From Latrodectus hesperus (lineage: Eukaryota > Arthropoda > Arachnida > Araneae > Theridiidae): 64,000 nucleotides of DNA. The stretch is taken from assembly GCA_037975125.1 (NCBI GenBank), contig CM075862.1, positions 11,416,625 to 11,480,624 of the forward strand, in the 5' to 3' direction. The notes beneath the pieces were generated by a model, which had not been told where the DNA came from, did no database searches, and saw only the letters and a list, made by a program, of their open reading frames with translations. Positions 1 to 11,999 of the stretch are shown in pieces. Made by a program: the position numbers and the translations under genes. The first letter of the stretch is position 1; every line of letters starts with the position of its first letter.

Positions 1-135
1 TCTTGTTGAGGATGGGCACCAGAGTGAGGGTGGCGATAGCGTTCAGCATGCTGAAGAAAGTGGTGGTGTAGGAGTACCGAGGCACATTCCACTTGAACAT
101 CCTTCGCGTGTAAGGAAAAGCTATGGCCAGCGATC
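1..135 (-). CDS. SLC46-type MFS transporter, fourth coding exon, cut by window edge (residues 285-329)
   Basis: The minus-strand acceptor cttcttcttctag lies at 136-148. The exon starts GA|TCG|CTG, which completes Gly285 and continues the TM7-TM8 region: SLAIAFPYTRRMF, then KWNVPRYSYTTTFFSML, then NAIATLTLVPILNK. YTRRMFKW before TM8 matches the SLC46 pattern in which an aromatic and basic linker joins TM7 and TM8. The exon is open to the window edge, so the remaining four helices (roughly 120-170 residues by family size) lie outside. It is too short to stand out as a frame on its own and was found by splice logic. Confidence 0.88.
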
Positions 136-2199
136 CTAGAAGAAGAAGTTTCATAAATTTTGATGCATTTAAAACTCTTCTCTTATATCAGGGAAAAAGA
201 TTTTATAAAAACTTTATTGTGTGTATAAAATATTTGCACCAAAAAGTTCTGAAACTAATTATGAGTTCGAAAAGAGTTTTGAACAGCTCACATTAAACTC
301 TGTATGATAAAAGACGTTTTCTTTAAATAAAACAAATAAGCAGCATTAGATTCACATATCGCCATTTATGTATTTTTCACGAAAAGATATTTTTACTCAT
401 AGAAGCTTTTCAAAGAATGAGCTTTATCGATTAAATATAATGTGTGTATGTGTATAAATATGTATCAAACACAAAAGTAAATTTCGATAAATAATGAATG
501 TTTAATGTCAAGTAATATAAAAAAAAATTGGGTTAAAAAAAATAAGAACCTCTTGGTTTGGCGAGATATTTGGCATTAAAATCCAGTTTATTTTTTAAAT
601 TTTTGCTTTTATTATTTTTACATATCCACATTTTTCGATCCAAAAACATAAAGATTCGACACCAACACTCTACCAACTTTATCATTGATAGACCAATTCC
701 TTTTCTTTCTTACTTGTATATTGCAGAAAGTCCTTTTATAAATAATTTTTATTCATTTTTTAAGATAGAAAAAATTCTTTCGGTCTCTTTCAAATACACA
801 TTTTCCATCTCTCTCAATAATTTATTTCAAAACCACAGATTTGAGTTTTCAAAGGAAGAGTAATTTTAACTCATTTCGAACATAATAAAAATAAATAAAT
901 TTAAGAATATAAGAAATGTAGATACAGTAATGATTGTTGCCAATAGATGGCACCACAACACAGTAGTGTATGTTTTCCACATAATATTAACTAATTAAAT
1001 TCAATCAATTGATATTTAAAAAAATTGTGTATTAACACCGGTATCATCCGCTACAAGTTTAAAAAATGTATTTGAATTTGAGGGGATGAATATTTGAACA
1101 AGATGTATGTAGGGAGAGAATGTGAATTAGTAGTAGGAACTGAATAAATGAATGAAGAAATACACAAATAAATTGTCATAACTAGGAGGCCGTTATTTTA
1201 CTTATATATTCGTAAATTAGTGGCGACAAAGTCATCATCGCAAGTGAAACTACCCCATTATAAGAATTATTTTCTCAAAACTGCTTTTCACAAAACCTTT
1301 AACACAATATCTGAAGCGAAATGATATTTGTATGAAATTTGACCATGTGTTTTAAGCTTTATTATCTATGAAATGAAGCAAAATTTTGAATTTACATGAA
1401 GAAATTTTTCATTTACAGCTATTTTTAAAGAAAATTCTCAGTAAAATTTCGTAAAATATCTGTATTGCTGTAAATTATCAACCATATTTTCTTTATATCT
1501 TAATATTTTTATTTATCATTTAAAAGAATATAGTTCTTATGATCAAATTAAATTAAGATTGAGAGTCATTACAATTTTCTATCCAGTGTTAGCCGCTTTC
1601 TTAAAATTTCACTAAAATTTGCATATAAATAACCAGTTTCACAAAACGTATGCTATATGTAATTAAAATTTAATAATTTTATGTTTTTACATTATGTTTT
1701 ATCTAAAAACAAGATAAAAAAAAATATAAAATAAAAAAACACTAAAATTAACTTTTAAGAAAAATTTTCCTCGAACGAAGGCAGATATCTTAATAGTCAG
1801 AATTGAATTAATGGCTTTTTTGTTGCCCCTTTTCTTCCGTCATAGCATTCGTTTAAATGAATTTCTAACGAGAAAAGTTTATAAAGAAAAAGAAGATATT
1901 CTAATTTGCTTACATAAAATTAAAAGTAAAAATTGACGAAATGTAACTTATTATTTTTTAAATTATAACAATTATAAAGAATTTAAAATTGTATATAAAT
2001 TTATTATTTAAAAATATAATAAAATTAATGACAAACTGACATCCCTCTAGGGTTCGAAAAGTGCTGGTTTCCGTACTTGAACTTGTTTTTTGTGGGTATA
2101 AAACTTTAAGAAAAACGTTTCTAGATTGGGTGTCGATTTCATCATTGATCTTGAGTGTGTGATTGATTGATTGATTAAATAATTGTGGTTTGTGGTGTA

Positions 2200-2312
2200 T
2201 AACAGCTTTAGTTTGGTTTGGTTTGATTGTCGCTTAAGGGTCTCTTTTCACACACAAGTAATAATTAGACAGTGACCTACAGTTTAATGTGGATCAGAAT
2301 CATCACAAAAAT
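2200..2312 (-). mobile_element. SINE-5 relic (tail half)
   Basis: The tract with tttgtttgtcgc-like, cacacacaagt, acagtttaatgtggat and atcacaa blocks matches, in order, the 3' half of the SINE-5 copy at 26883-27082. The tRNA-like head is missing. The copy is diverged and old. Confidence 0.55.
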
Positions 2313-3310
2313 CGAAATCTGAGGTGAGCATCAAACTCATGAACAGTAGAATCGAAGGACAAACAGAGAAATGTTTGGTAGTCTTTAGTCAACAGAAACT
2401 CAGTTACATAACATGGAACGATAATATATTTACGTACTTTGAAATAATTCAGTTTTAAGCCAAAATCATGTTTTCTTTGTTTATATATACAAATTTTTAG
2501 AAAGTATTGCTTCTCCAGTTATCTAAGATAACTTCTTAAATATATGAATATATGAACTATAAAATCCAAATGACAAAGTTGAGAATAAGGCAATATGTGA
2601 TTCACTTTTCCAATATCTGAGGGAAAAAGATTAATACAAAATAGAATTGAAAACTTATTTTTGCGCCCTTCAGCTTAATTACATAGCAATTGAACTTGTG
2701 GATTCGTTTCTTTCTCACTATGTTTGCTATTACTTGCACAGTTCTGAAATAAATAAATGAGTGCTTAGTTTTAAGGAAATGGTAAAGATGACTAAGAATG
2801 GGCATTTGGTTAAAATTTGTGTATCCACCTTCTGATATTCCAAATAAAATTCCAGATATTCTTCAACCGAATGCGCAAGAACAACTGCGTTTGAATACAG
2901 AAAATTTAACGTCTTCTGTATATTTGGAGCTTCAATTGTCAATGAATGAATCAAATCTAAAATAATGTGTTTTTGCATTAATGAATATAAAATTGTTTAG
3001 TACATTCCTATGTATATATTTATATAAATATGCTTAATCTTAGTTTCGAGCTGCTTTTGACACTTCCTTTTCTTCTGACTATTCTTGCAGCATTTTGGAA
3101 CATTTTAAATGACCCAATTCATAATTTTTTCAATAAATAGATTATGAATAGTCAACTTTTAAATTAAAATATCCTTATACAATGAGCACATTCTGATATA
3201 ATCTCTTTTCTTTTAACAGATATTTGTAAAATGACAAATTTTGAACTATATTTTGGATGATTTTCTTCAAATCAACAAAAATTTACTTTATTCTTTGATT
3301 TAAACATTAT

Positions 3311-3940
3311 TATTTTTATTTTTTTTAACTAACGGTGGACACTGGATGACTAATTTTTTGCCACAATAAGGTCGGAAACTGCAACTCATTCGTCATTATT
3401 CGGTGGTCCCAGTGAGCCAAGTCAGGTCAGAGAGAGGGGGGGTAGTATTACCCATGTCAAGCCATTACAAACCTATTCCATTGATGGTCACATTTATACA
3501 TCATACATACAGAGCGGTGCAGGTGGGCCCTGGACTGGACCTTTAGGTTAACGGGTTTGGAGTACTCGACCATCACCAAGTGCCTCGTCATTTTGAACCA
3601 CGGTCAGATGATGAGGTCACATCTGAGCTGGCACCCTCTCCACATCCACGCCACACCAGCGGAAGGACTTTGGACGTCACAGATTAACGTGGACGCGTCC
3701 CCAACCCACGGAGCTCCAGCAACCTAGTGAAGGAGAGTACACCGTGGTCACCCTCCCAACCACTGCCAGCGGCAAATGATGCTTTATTTTGCTGAGCTTA
3801 GGGGAAGCGGCGTGAAGCTACTGAGCCACTGGAGCTCACATTTCTTCATGAAAACAGTAGAAAGGATAAGAAAACAGAGAGAATGGAGCATCCAGACCTG
3901 AACCGGGACCTGCATCTTAAGGAATCAAGAATGCTTATGG
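3311..3940 (-). mobile_element. SINE-1 copy, split by a SINE-2 and by a hAT element
   Basis: The 3' part (3328-3506; aacggtggacactgg, gccacaataaggtcggaaactgc, acctattcc) and the head-side part (3838-3940; agaaaacagagagaatgg, catccagacctgaaccgggacc) align collinearly with the uninterrupted SINE-1 copies at 22795-23105 and 9290-9602. The gap is filled by a SINE-2 at 3507-3837. The head is interrupted again at 3940 by the hAT element, and a short diverged remainder follows at 4712-4730. A T-rich tract at 3311-3327 is the tail. Confidence 0.75.
3507..3837 (-). mobile_element. SINE-2 copy nested in SINE-1
   Basis: This is nearly collinear with the second copy at 24215-24530, from agcggtgcagg to gctactgagccactgg. 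On the minus strand the head begins gagctccagtggctcagtag, which fits a pol III A box (TGGCTCAGTAG). Flanks acatttatacatcat and acatttcttcatga look like an imperfect target-site duplication of the host SINE-1 sequence. Confidence 0.7.
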
Positions 3941-4703
3941 CAGTGGTTCATAACCTTTTTAGCCGCGACCCAAAATTGAGAAATATGCTCATGTCGCGAC
4001 CCCAAAAAAAAGTCAAAATTTTTTCATTGCTTTACTTTAGATCGTATTTTTTAAAAATCTTCAATCCTACTATGATTTTTTTTAACTTCCAAATTTATTA
4101 TTTATTTTTTTAATAATAAAGACAAACAAAAGTACTTTTCGATCCAAAGAAAATTTAATTAATAATCAAGTGTTTTTAATAATTTTTATTGACCAAATTA
4201 AAATATATTTATAATTTTTTGAAAATAATTGACATTTTAACTTATTCCTAAAAAAAAAATATCAATACATATGTTAAATCTTTTAAATTTTAAATGCAAG
4301 TCATACAGTTTTAATGAGAACCTTGTGCTTGAATACATTTTGAAAGATCTTCAAACCTCGGTTGAATGCTTGTCAAGGAGCACCTTATATCTATCTATTT
4401 CAGGATTTAACTTGTTCCGGTAATTGTTTTTGATTACACACAGAGCCGAAAAACCAGCCTCACACATATATGTTGTTGAAAAGGGCAATACTACTTTTAG
4501 GGCTTCTTTAACAATTATTGGCTTTTCGGTTTTTAATTTTAACCAGAAAGCACATAAAGATTCAGTGTTTTTGTAGTGTTTTGTAGCTCTTCTAGGAGAT
4601 GTTGGTATTACTTATTATTTGGGGTGTGTATTACTAACTTTTTTGGCTCGACTCAGCGCGACCCAAGAAATATGCTTCGCGACCCATAGGTTAAGAACCG
4701 CTG
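3941..4703 (-). mobile_element. hAT-family DNA transposon remnant
   Basis: The terminal inverted repeats are cagtggttcataacc at 3941 and, on the other strand, cagcggttcttaacc ending at 4703. Both are followed by gcgaccc-type subterminal blocks and a shared gaaatatgct-like motif. An 8-bp target-site duplication flanks it: gcttatgg (3933-3940) and gcttaagg (4704-4711), one mismatch. The 8-bp size and the CAGxGGTTC ends are diagnostic of hAT. The element is internally deleted, with only the C-terminal transposase end still legible. Confidence 0.85.
4351..4563 (-). pseudogene. hAT transposase C-terminal dimerisation domain remnant
   Basis: Seventy codons and a stop read without a break on the minus strand. 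The segment LPFSTTYMCEAGFSAL followed by KNNYRNKLNPE is the conserved C-terminal motif of hAT transposases (usually LPF-TTY-CE-GFSAL, then K-KYRN-L). The catalytic RNase H fold and the zinc finger are absent, so no active enzyme can be made. It lies inside the hAT terminal repeats in the same orientation as other internally deleted copies would have. The frame has no start codon and is shown only by similarity. Confidence 0.85.
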
Positions 4704-4866
4704 GCTTAAGGTGTCGAATAGCCCATATCCTCTATTCTATTTTTTAATATACAATAAAAAAACTTTCTAACAGTTATTTAATTCAAATTTTGATCAACAT
4801 AATGATTGGCCACACTGGAAGGTATGGCAGGTATATAGAATACAACAGCGGTTGAAATTGCTTTAC

Positions 4867-5210
4867 CCATGTGGACGAGCCTGATGGAGAAGCTGACGAG
4901 CAGCAGCAACCATATCTGCAGCCTGAGGTTGCCGGGCCGGGGCTGCGCGCACGTCCTGAAGCTCTTCTTCACGTTCTCCAGGCGGAACAGCTCCCGGAAG
5001 ATCTCCCTCTTGGTGATGTCGAACCTTCGGGGCTTCGTCTCCAGGACGAAGAAGCGCATCCAGATGAAGGCGAGGGCGAAGCTGCAGGGGCCGATGATCA
5101 TGACGGGCAGGTAGCCTCCCACTCGGAACACCTGGCCCCCGATGAAGGACCCCGCCGGAGTGGCCATGATGGTGAAGAACTCCAAGATGGCGTACCTTGT
5201 TTGTCGGGAT
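4867..5210 (-). CDS. SLC46-type MFS transporter, third coding exon (residues 170-285)
   Basis: The acceptor is cgtgtttcag at 5211-5220, and the donor is ATGG|GTAAAG at 4867/4866. The first base completes Arg170, giving the junction DVTDER-SRQTRYAILEFF, and the last base begins Gly285. The exon encodes TM5 (AILEFFTIMATPAGSFIGG), TM6 (PVMIIGPCSFALAFIWMRFF) and a basic central cytoplasmic loop from ETKPRR to about PGNLR. TM7 starts at LQIWLLLLVSFSIRLVHMG. The long charged loop between the two six-helix halves is standard for MFS proteins. The exon is very GC-rich beside its roughly 70-75% AT introns, so long spurious frames appear on both strands. The open frame runs on past the donor to a stop at 4778, but that tail is intronic because the next exon joins in phase. 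Confidence 0.9.
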
Positions 5211-8200
5211 CTGAAACACGTTGTTTGAGGCGTCAGAGACATAATTTTATATTTTCAATTTAACACTTTACAAGGAATTTCCTTTTTTTTGTAGTCAGCA
5301 TTTTATTTCTTTATTTATAGAAAAATAATATAGCTTACGTCAAACAATATCAAAAATTCTTATTATTAATATATTTTTAATGCTTTAATTACTGTGTTTA
5401 ATAAGACAGCATAACTGTAGAAGTTTAAATAAATGCATGTTTAAAATAGCTTAATGCGCAAAACTTGAAATCGTCTAAACAGACATTTAAATAAATAAAA
5501 TGAGTTTTGTTATCGAGAGAATGTTTATTTCTTTATTTGAATATATATCAGCTAATTAAGCTTTCAAAACGTAAGTGAATTTTAAAAAGATTTGGAACTT
5601 ATTCGCATTCTTTTCTTTATTAAAAACAATTTATAGTAAAAAAGCAACTATACTTTAAAAATGTGAAGGTCTAATGCATCTTTATTTTATTCCAGAAAAA
5701 TAACTTTATCGATATATAATTTTACAAAAATAACTTTAGCAAGCAAACATTTCAATCACAATTATTTATAGACAAAGATATAAATATATAATTCTGTTTT
5801 TTTTACTCATAAATATTATACAATATAATATCTTGATTCTGTTTGTCGGTTGAGTTTTTATCCAAGTCTGGATTAAGAAGGGCTACGATGAATGAAATGA
5901 GGCATCTCAGGTCTCTGACTATATTAAATTAAAAGCTATGTTTTATTTCGGAACTTTGATTGGTTTAAATCAAAACTAATGCTAATCTGAACTTACTCTA
6001 AATTGATTGCACCGCGATGATATTAATTTTGGAATGTAAACTGCCTTTCTCCAGCTTCAAGAACAGAGGGGGGAGGGATTACTTACCTCTTCTTTTTATC
6101 ATCATCGAAGCGTATTCCCAGTATTTAACAGCTTCATAATTAAAGATAACTTGGAAGCGTTTTTATATTTCATTCGCTATTCACTTTTATTTTATCTATC
6201 CGTGACACTTCATTTCGTGGTGAGAAACAGAGTTTCAAACAACGCTAAGAAAATAGTTAAAAATAGCATATTATTTTTACAAATCTTAATTTTTTCCTTT
6301 TTTAAATAAAAGCTACGATCTGCGAAAGATAGCGAATTTGGTTCACAAATCATTAATAGGATGTGGAGAATATCAATCTGTAGTAATCTACTTAATTCTG
6401 TCTGTGAGCAAGATTCATGTCGAAATTCATTTTTTACATAGTTTTAAGTGATTGTTTCTTGGTTGTAAGGGAATTATGTATCTCAGAATTATGTAAGGGG
6501 TCGATTTAATAAGCTACAAGAATTTACCAATATTTCTTTTCATTAAATATTTTTTTAACGATTCAATTGCGTATTTAGAAAGTTCCTTTGCTTGAATCGT
6601 TTTGGTTGCTTGAATCTTCTTTATGGAATCATCGTTCAATGCACTGTCATTACTATTAAGAAAAACACTTTATTGTTAAAAATTAAAAATTATAATCGTT
6701 CTTGCCGATTTAAGCTAAAGTGGATGTTTTGTCATGTCTTTTTCATTTTGCTTTTTCTTCTGTTCTATTTTCAACGTGCTTATGACTCCAATCAATGAAA
6801 ACGACTTCTCAAATCGATACTTTGGTCCTTATATAAGAAATCATTTTATTAGCAAAGTGAACTTCGACCCTATTCTCAGATATTCGAGGGTGAATTTCGC
6901 CTTGTTTGCTGCCACTCGAAAAATGCGATTTGAAGGCAAGTAGAAATTCATCAACAAGTCGGATGTACGACGCCGTCTCAACACGATGTGACCTAGATGA
7001 AACGTTATATGACGTCATGAATACTTTAAACCAATGAGAATTGTAATAAAGTGGCGTAATCATGATTTCAACTGGAGCGAAAGAAAGAACTCTTTTATAG
7101 TTAAAATCGAGTATTTTTTCCATTTTCATTATTTTGCTTTCACATAATATTACCGATTTTAATGAAAGAGAAATAAATTAAAGAAAAAAATGACTATTAC
7201 TTGTTATTGACGTTTATGAAAAATAATGGTTATTTTGATTTAAAAATGGCTTTTATAAATTAATCTGCCGATTTTCAATTTGTTTCAATTATAAGATTTG
7301 AATGAGACAAATGTTTATCTTTTCTGAATCATAAAAGATTTATTTGCCAAAATATATTCTCATAGATGCCATAAACTTTATATAAAAATGTTGAGGCCTT
7401 TTATCCAAACTTAAATATTTTTCTGAGAATACTTCTAACCAGGCCAGTTGCTTTTTCCAATTTGATAAACGATGTATTTTCACATTGAAATCGATTTAAA
7501 AAAATCAAATATAAAATTTAGTAGTTTAAAAGAGCGTTAATCAATTCTTTCATTAAAAATGATATTGCTCATTTTTGTATGAAAGATATTATCAATAAAG
7601 CATACGCAATATTTTACCGTTACATATAAGAAGTTCGATAATAACTAAGCGCCATTGCCCAAGGAAAAATCTAAACCTGTTTTAACACAGCATGAATACT
7701 AAATTAAACTGAAACTCACAGCAACACGAGATCCAATACGTGAAAAGGCCTTCGGTGCCCGTATCTGTTATTATGATAGAGGCCTTAGGGTGCGAAGTAT
7801 ATGTCCCGGTTAGGTGGTTAACCCCCAGTGTTTAGTTCCCAATCGTGCTTGGTACTCAGTTTTATCGACCCACTGAAGTGATGGAAGTCTGAACATGCAT
7901 ACTCTTATGTTCAACAAAAACTACTCTATCCCAAGCTCATGGCTGGAGTGTGTATTTCCTTTGGTTCTGGTTTATTTTTACAGAGAATCTGTGATAAATA
8001 GCAAAAAAACTTTGTTGATTGTCACTAATCAAGGACTGGAAACTAACGTCATTCTGTTGACACTTCTGATTTCATTAAATTGGTTTTATCATTGTGTTCC
8101 ATTTTTTTCCTTTTGCGTTAGTCTTTTTATATTTCCAACGCCTTTTTTATGGAATGTTACCAACTTTGAAGTAGCCAAATGGAATGAAAGATGATATATC

Positions 8201-8563
8201 AGCCATAGAAAGAAGAGGTCTTGTTTATCGAGTAAAAAATGTGCAAACATGAACGTAAAATAAAAGAAAATAACCACTTGGAGGATGTATCAGAATAACA
8301 GAGCATTCTCCCCTTTTGTAAATTAAGTGATGTCTCGGTGGTGTCACTAACAATGAAATACGCAAAAGTAAACCAGTACTTTTGTTCAACATTACCTTAA
8401 ATTTGTCAATTTGTTATAAATAAGTACAGATATATGTGTTCAAAACTTCATAACTGCTGAGCATTGTGAATACATTCAACCTTTGATGTTAAAATTGAAC
8501 ATCGAGTGATTTAAGTGAGATGTCATAAAAATTCTAGAAATAGATATTAAAAATAAAACACAC
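5211..8563 (-). other. Transporter intron
   Basis: The intron between the second and third coding exons is AT-rich. A somewhat GC-richer segment at about 6800-7090 contains a perfect CRE-like TGACGTCA at 7010-7017 but has no coding pattern I trust. A SINE-6 relic sits at 7745-7890. Nothing else is recognised. Confidence 0.7.
7745..7890 (-). mobile_element. SINE-6 relic
   Basis: The blocks aaggccttcggtgcccgtat, ttagggtgcgaagtatatgtc, cagtgtttagttccc and cttggtactcag are the reverse complement of the 30450-30690 copy in the same order. It is truncated at the head. Confidence 0.7.
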
Positions 8564-8777
8564 CTTTCGTCTGTCACGTCGGACATGTAACTGTAGGTGG
8601 AGGACATGATGATGATGAATCCACCGCAACAACCGGACAAAGAGGCACTTGCCAGGTACCAGTACGGAGATGCACCAGGAAAAATGGTGATGATGACTTG
8701 CAGCAAACTGTCAACAAATACTCCAGCTGTCGCAATTAATATAGGGTACTTCCGACTGTAACGATCACTCCAGGGAC
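8564..8777 (-). CDS. SLC46-type MFS transporter, second coding exon (residues 99-170)
   Basis: The exon has a clean acceptor (ttgcatttcttttag) at 8778-8780 and a donor G|GTGTG at 8564/8563. Its first two bases complete Gly99 begun in the upstream exon. It carries the MFS motif GPWSDRYSRK, then TM3 (YPILIATAGVFVDSLLQVII) and TM4 (YWYLASASLSGCCGGFIIIM), and ends in DVTDER. The DVTDE segment before TM5 is a recognisable SLC46 feature. The small-residue-rich GCCGG stretch in TM4 is also usual for this fold. The exon is 214 nt and phase-compatible on both sides, with no stop or frameshift. Confidence 0.9.
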
Positions 8778-8807
8778 CTAAAAGAAATGCAAATGCATAA
8801 TCAAACA

Positions 8808-8999
8808 TTATATCTTATCACTCTCAACTTTTAAATGTGTAGATGTTGACACAGTTGGGGTGCCCTCCAGATGTATCTGGAGCTGTTGCGGGGCCATGCC
8901 CCCGGTGGTGCCACTTTCCTTTACCCTTTCTAGCAACTCCCATATAAACTGGTAGAACCTTCTTGGGTTAGATACAGGGGAGTTGGCTGGTGTATACAA
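8808..8999 (-). other. Unidentified coding-like GC-rich patch
   Basis: A 63-codon minus-strand frame lies 30 bp upstream of the acceptor of the second coding exon. Its translation (PRRFYQFIWELLERVKES, then TTGGMAPQQLQIHLEGT) looks like a helical protein segment rather than random AT-rich sequence, and the local GC content is well above that of the intron. I do not recognise the family. It may be a fragment of a transposon protein or a retroposed exon. It has no matching splice pair that would put it in the transporter. Confidence 0.3.
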
Positions 9000-9289
9000 G
9001 TCACTAACGATAGTAAATGCATAAGTATGTCTTTCAATGCCAAGTCTAAAAAGTGAACAATGATTAGAAGATAAAATTTCTGGAATTGGAAAAGTTTAGG
9101 TATCAAGGCATCAGACAGTCATGCTGACTTATGTATTATAATAGTGCTTCTAATACCATCATTGAGATCATGATGATATCCATGATCATAATGGTCACGG
9201 TCATGCAATGTCAGTATGCTCCATGGTCACGTGATGTCAGTATCACATTAGGATATTAGTATGACCATTGTTTTACTACGAGATATTGC

Positions 9290-9602
9290 CGACCGATCGG
9301 CTTAATGGTTAGCGTTCCTGACTCCTGAGCTGTTGGTCCCGGGTTCGAATCCTGGTTCGGGCATGGATGTTTCTTTCCTTCTCTGTTCTCTCTGTCCTCT
9401 CTTCTGTGATGTGTGTAAGTTGTGGTATGAATGTGACCCACCCTATAAACGGGTTTGTAGTGGTATGGCGCGGGCAACGCTGTTCGCCTCCGTGACTTGG
9501 TTAACAGGTGCCCGCTGGGTAACGATAAATGAGTAGCAGTTTCTGGCCTTGTTGTGGCATAGAGTTCAGTCAGCCTTGTGTGCCCGCCATTGGATTCATA
9601 CC
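9290..9602 (+). mobile_element. SINE-1, full-length tRNA-derived SINE with TSD
   Basis: The head carries an A box (gcttaatggttagcg) and, about 40 bp on, a B box (gggttcgaatcctgg), so it derives from a tRNA. The body runs through gcatggatgtttctttcc, cctataaacgggtttgtag and gtgcccgctgggtaacgat. A perfect 12-bp duplication acgagatattgc flanks it at 9278-9289 and 9603-9614. This defines a 313-bp unit and serves as the reference for the other copies. Confidence 0.88.
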
Positions 9603-11342
9603 ACGAGATATTGCTTTCCCATGATCTGTGCTAAGTGAAGGTAGTTGTCCCCTTTAAAATTAAGAGTAGCTGAACACCTTTTTTTATATGCTTCGAAATT
9701 TAAACCTCAAAATAATTAAAATTTTCATTTTATATTTTTCACCAACTTTGATTTAAATGCATATTCATTCTTATATTGTTAAACTAGGTAATGAAGAAAT
9801 ATATTCATAATGAGATATTTAGTTGTTTTTAATGTATATTATTCTAAATCCGGAAGGATATGAATGCATAAAATAACTCTAAAAAATGTTTCCTTGCATC
9901 GAAGTTCGATTTTGTTTAACAAACTACTATTAAATAAGTTTTGCATCCTTCACAGAACAAGCTCAATGATGGATGACGTGCCAGTGAATTGGAAACGGTT
10001 CCAAGCAAAAATGAATTTTTATTATTCTGACTCTACATTTATGACACAAAATATTTGCTCAAGTACGTGGGTGGTCTTCAAAATTGAACGATTTGTATTG
10101 TTATTACCATTGAAGAAGAACAAATTAATTTAACAAAGAGTGCAAATTGTATCTGAGTATACGACGATTTTAAAGCTATCAAAACTATATTAAACTTCAC
10201 ATGATTTTTTTTTCGCCGTAATTTATTTTAAATATACTCCAAGGCACAATTCGTTGTATTTCTTTTTTATATTCGGAAGATCAAAATTAACAGACTGGAA
10301 AGGAAGCATCAAAATCAACAAAAAGCACGCCTTGATGATAGTATGAGGAAGAACATCATTAGATTGAAAATACGACATTCGTCTGATGAATGTTCATTCC
10401 AATTCCTTGTAATTACTGATGTGTATTAAAGGGTATTCTATAAAAAAATAGGAAGCTATTTATATGCATAAAAGCAGCGCCATAAAATCAAGAAATAAGA
10501 TGCAGATAATTTTTCCAAAATTTTAGCAACATTTTTAAAAGAGCAGACATACGACTATTATTTCCCCAGCTTTGTGCCTCCTTAAGCTATTATTATTTGT
10601 CATACAGAAATGAAAGTGGGTGATTTAAAGTTAAAATGTACAAAATACGTCGCTATTTTCCCATCGTTCAATCAAAACAGCAACAGAAATAGCTAAGTTA
10701 ATGAAAAAGGCAGTAACAATGGGACAGTTTTTAGAATGAAAATGTTTTTAAAGAATGATATCTGTCTGCACAAGTGGCTTCTAAGCCACGCCGATCAGAA
10801 AATGATATGAGAGAATAATGCGTAAAACGCGAAATACTGACATTTAAATGTCAGTTCTAAAGATATATCTTCCCATGATAATAGCTGATTTTATTGAAAA
10901 ATTTCCAAGACAGTGTTCACATTTGAATGATTCACATTTCCTAGTCGCCAAGGCATTCCGACCATTCACATTTCCTGCGTAAAAAACTCTCAGTTGTTAT
11001 GGAATGTTTTTTGTATACAATATAACTATGCTTACATTATTTATAATAATTTTACAACGGTTTGAGGATTCATTGCAACAAAAAACCCATCGTTTTACTG
11101 ATAAAATTGCAGCTTCTACATTAATGACATGTCAAGCCAAGAAACTGAATGTCAATAGTGAAAGCCACAGTACCAAGTACAAAACTTCATGTTATTTCAA
11201 TAGCGTTCAGAGCTAAGAACACAGAAGCAGAACGCGCGAGCTGTAGAAATCGATTTTCAAAGTGTCAAGCCTTAAACTGAGTTTGGAATCTCGTGGTAAT
11301 TTTAAACATAAATCAAATATAAAACTAAACTAAACCAGCGGC

Positions 11343-11402
11343 ATGAAAGTCCATATGCAGGCCAAGGCCTACAGTGCCCATATCTGTTTTCCTGGCCTAG
11401 AA
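11343..11402 (-). mobile_element. SINE-6 fragment
   Basis: The sequence aggccaaggcctacagtgcc followed by catatctgttttcctggcc is the reverse complement of the 3' end of the 30450-30690 SINE-6 copy. Only about 60 bp remain. Confidence 0.6.
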
Positions 11403-11587
11403 ATTAAATTCATTTCCTCTTAATATCATTTTAATCTTGATTTCATTGAATTTATTAATTACTAGAAACGCATTTGATATACATTTGCTAAAATTGATTA
11501 TTTTTAAGAAGGGAAAATTAAATTTAGGAGTCATTCAAATAGTAGCCGTAAGTTAAGAGCTTCACAGGCTTATGGGAAAAAAAAAAC

Positions 11588-11968
11588 GGCCGTAGTAGTC
11601 AAGTTGTTAGGGCATTGGCCATTTGTCTGGAAGGACTGAGTCCCATAATAAATGCCGCCAAAGACCCACCGAGTACAAGCGATATCCATGCTCGTTAAAT
11701 CTGTAGAATCGAAAGTCCTTTGTTTGGTCGTTGAGCAGTTACCATTGGTGTAATAGTCTGGAGAAAATTTCCTCCCTCTCCAGATCAATGTCAAAATTGA
11801 GGGAATGGATTCTCTGGTGGTGCATTCTACTGGAGGAGTTTGAAGCAAAGTTGTGCTTTCACTTTCGTGTTACTCTGCTTAAACGAAAGACGCACCCTAC
11901 TGACTTAAAAATTCGCATAGCCGTCGGCAGAACGAACTTGGCTTGTCGAAGTGTCATAAACAACAACA
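11588..11968 (+). mobile_element. SINE-4 copy, about 380 bp, (CAA)n tail
   Basis: The head ggccgtagtagtcaagttgt plus gggcattggcc resembles a tRNA 5' half. The copy is collinear with the minus-strand copy at 41183-41560 over its whole length and ends in aaacaacaaca. Flanks tgggaaaaa and tgtgaaaaa are a possible TSD. Confidence 0.75.
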
Positions 11969-11999
11969 TGTGAAAAACAGGATCTGACCAACTGCTTTA

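Larger units (their letters stand above)
136..4866 (-). other. Transporter intron, with nested transposons
   Basis: This is the intron between the third and fourth coding exons. Positions 136-2199 and 2313-3310 are AT-rich sequence where I see only short A/T runs and no coding, RNA or repeat signal. The SINE relic at 2200-2312 and the nested SINE/hAT complex at 3311-4730 are listed separately. Confidence 0.8.

Noticed and set aside
558..863. A 101-codon plus-strand frame in the last transporter intron
   Set aside because: It is Phe-, Ile- and Leu-rich from poly-T composition, with no motif and no start context.
4869..5263. Plus-strand open frames of 81 and 130 codons
   Set aside because: They are antisense shadows of the GC-rich third transporter exon, which has splice sites, phase and family motifs on the minus strand.
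9290..9602. A functional tRNA gene, suggested by A and B boxes here and in other copies
   Set aside because: The boxes sit in repeated units with long non-tRNA bodies and target-site duplications, so they are SINE heads. No complete cloverleaf was seen.
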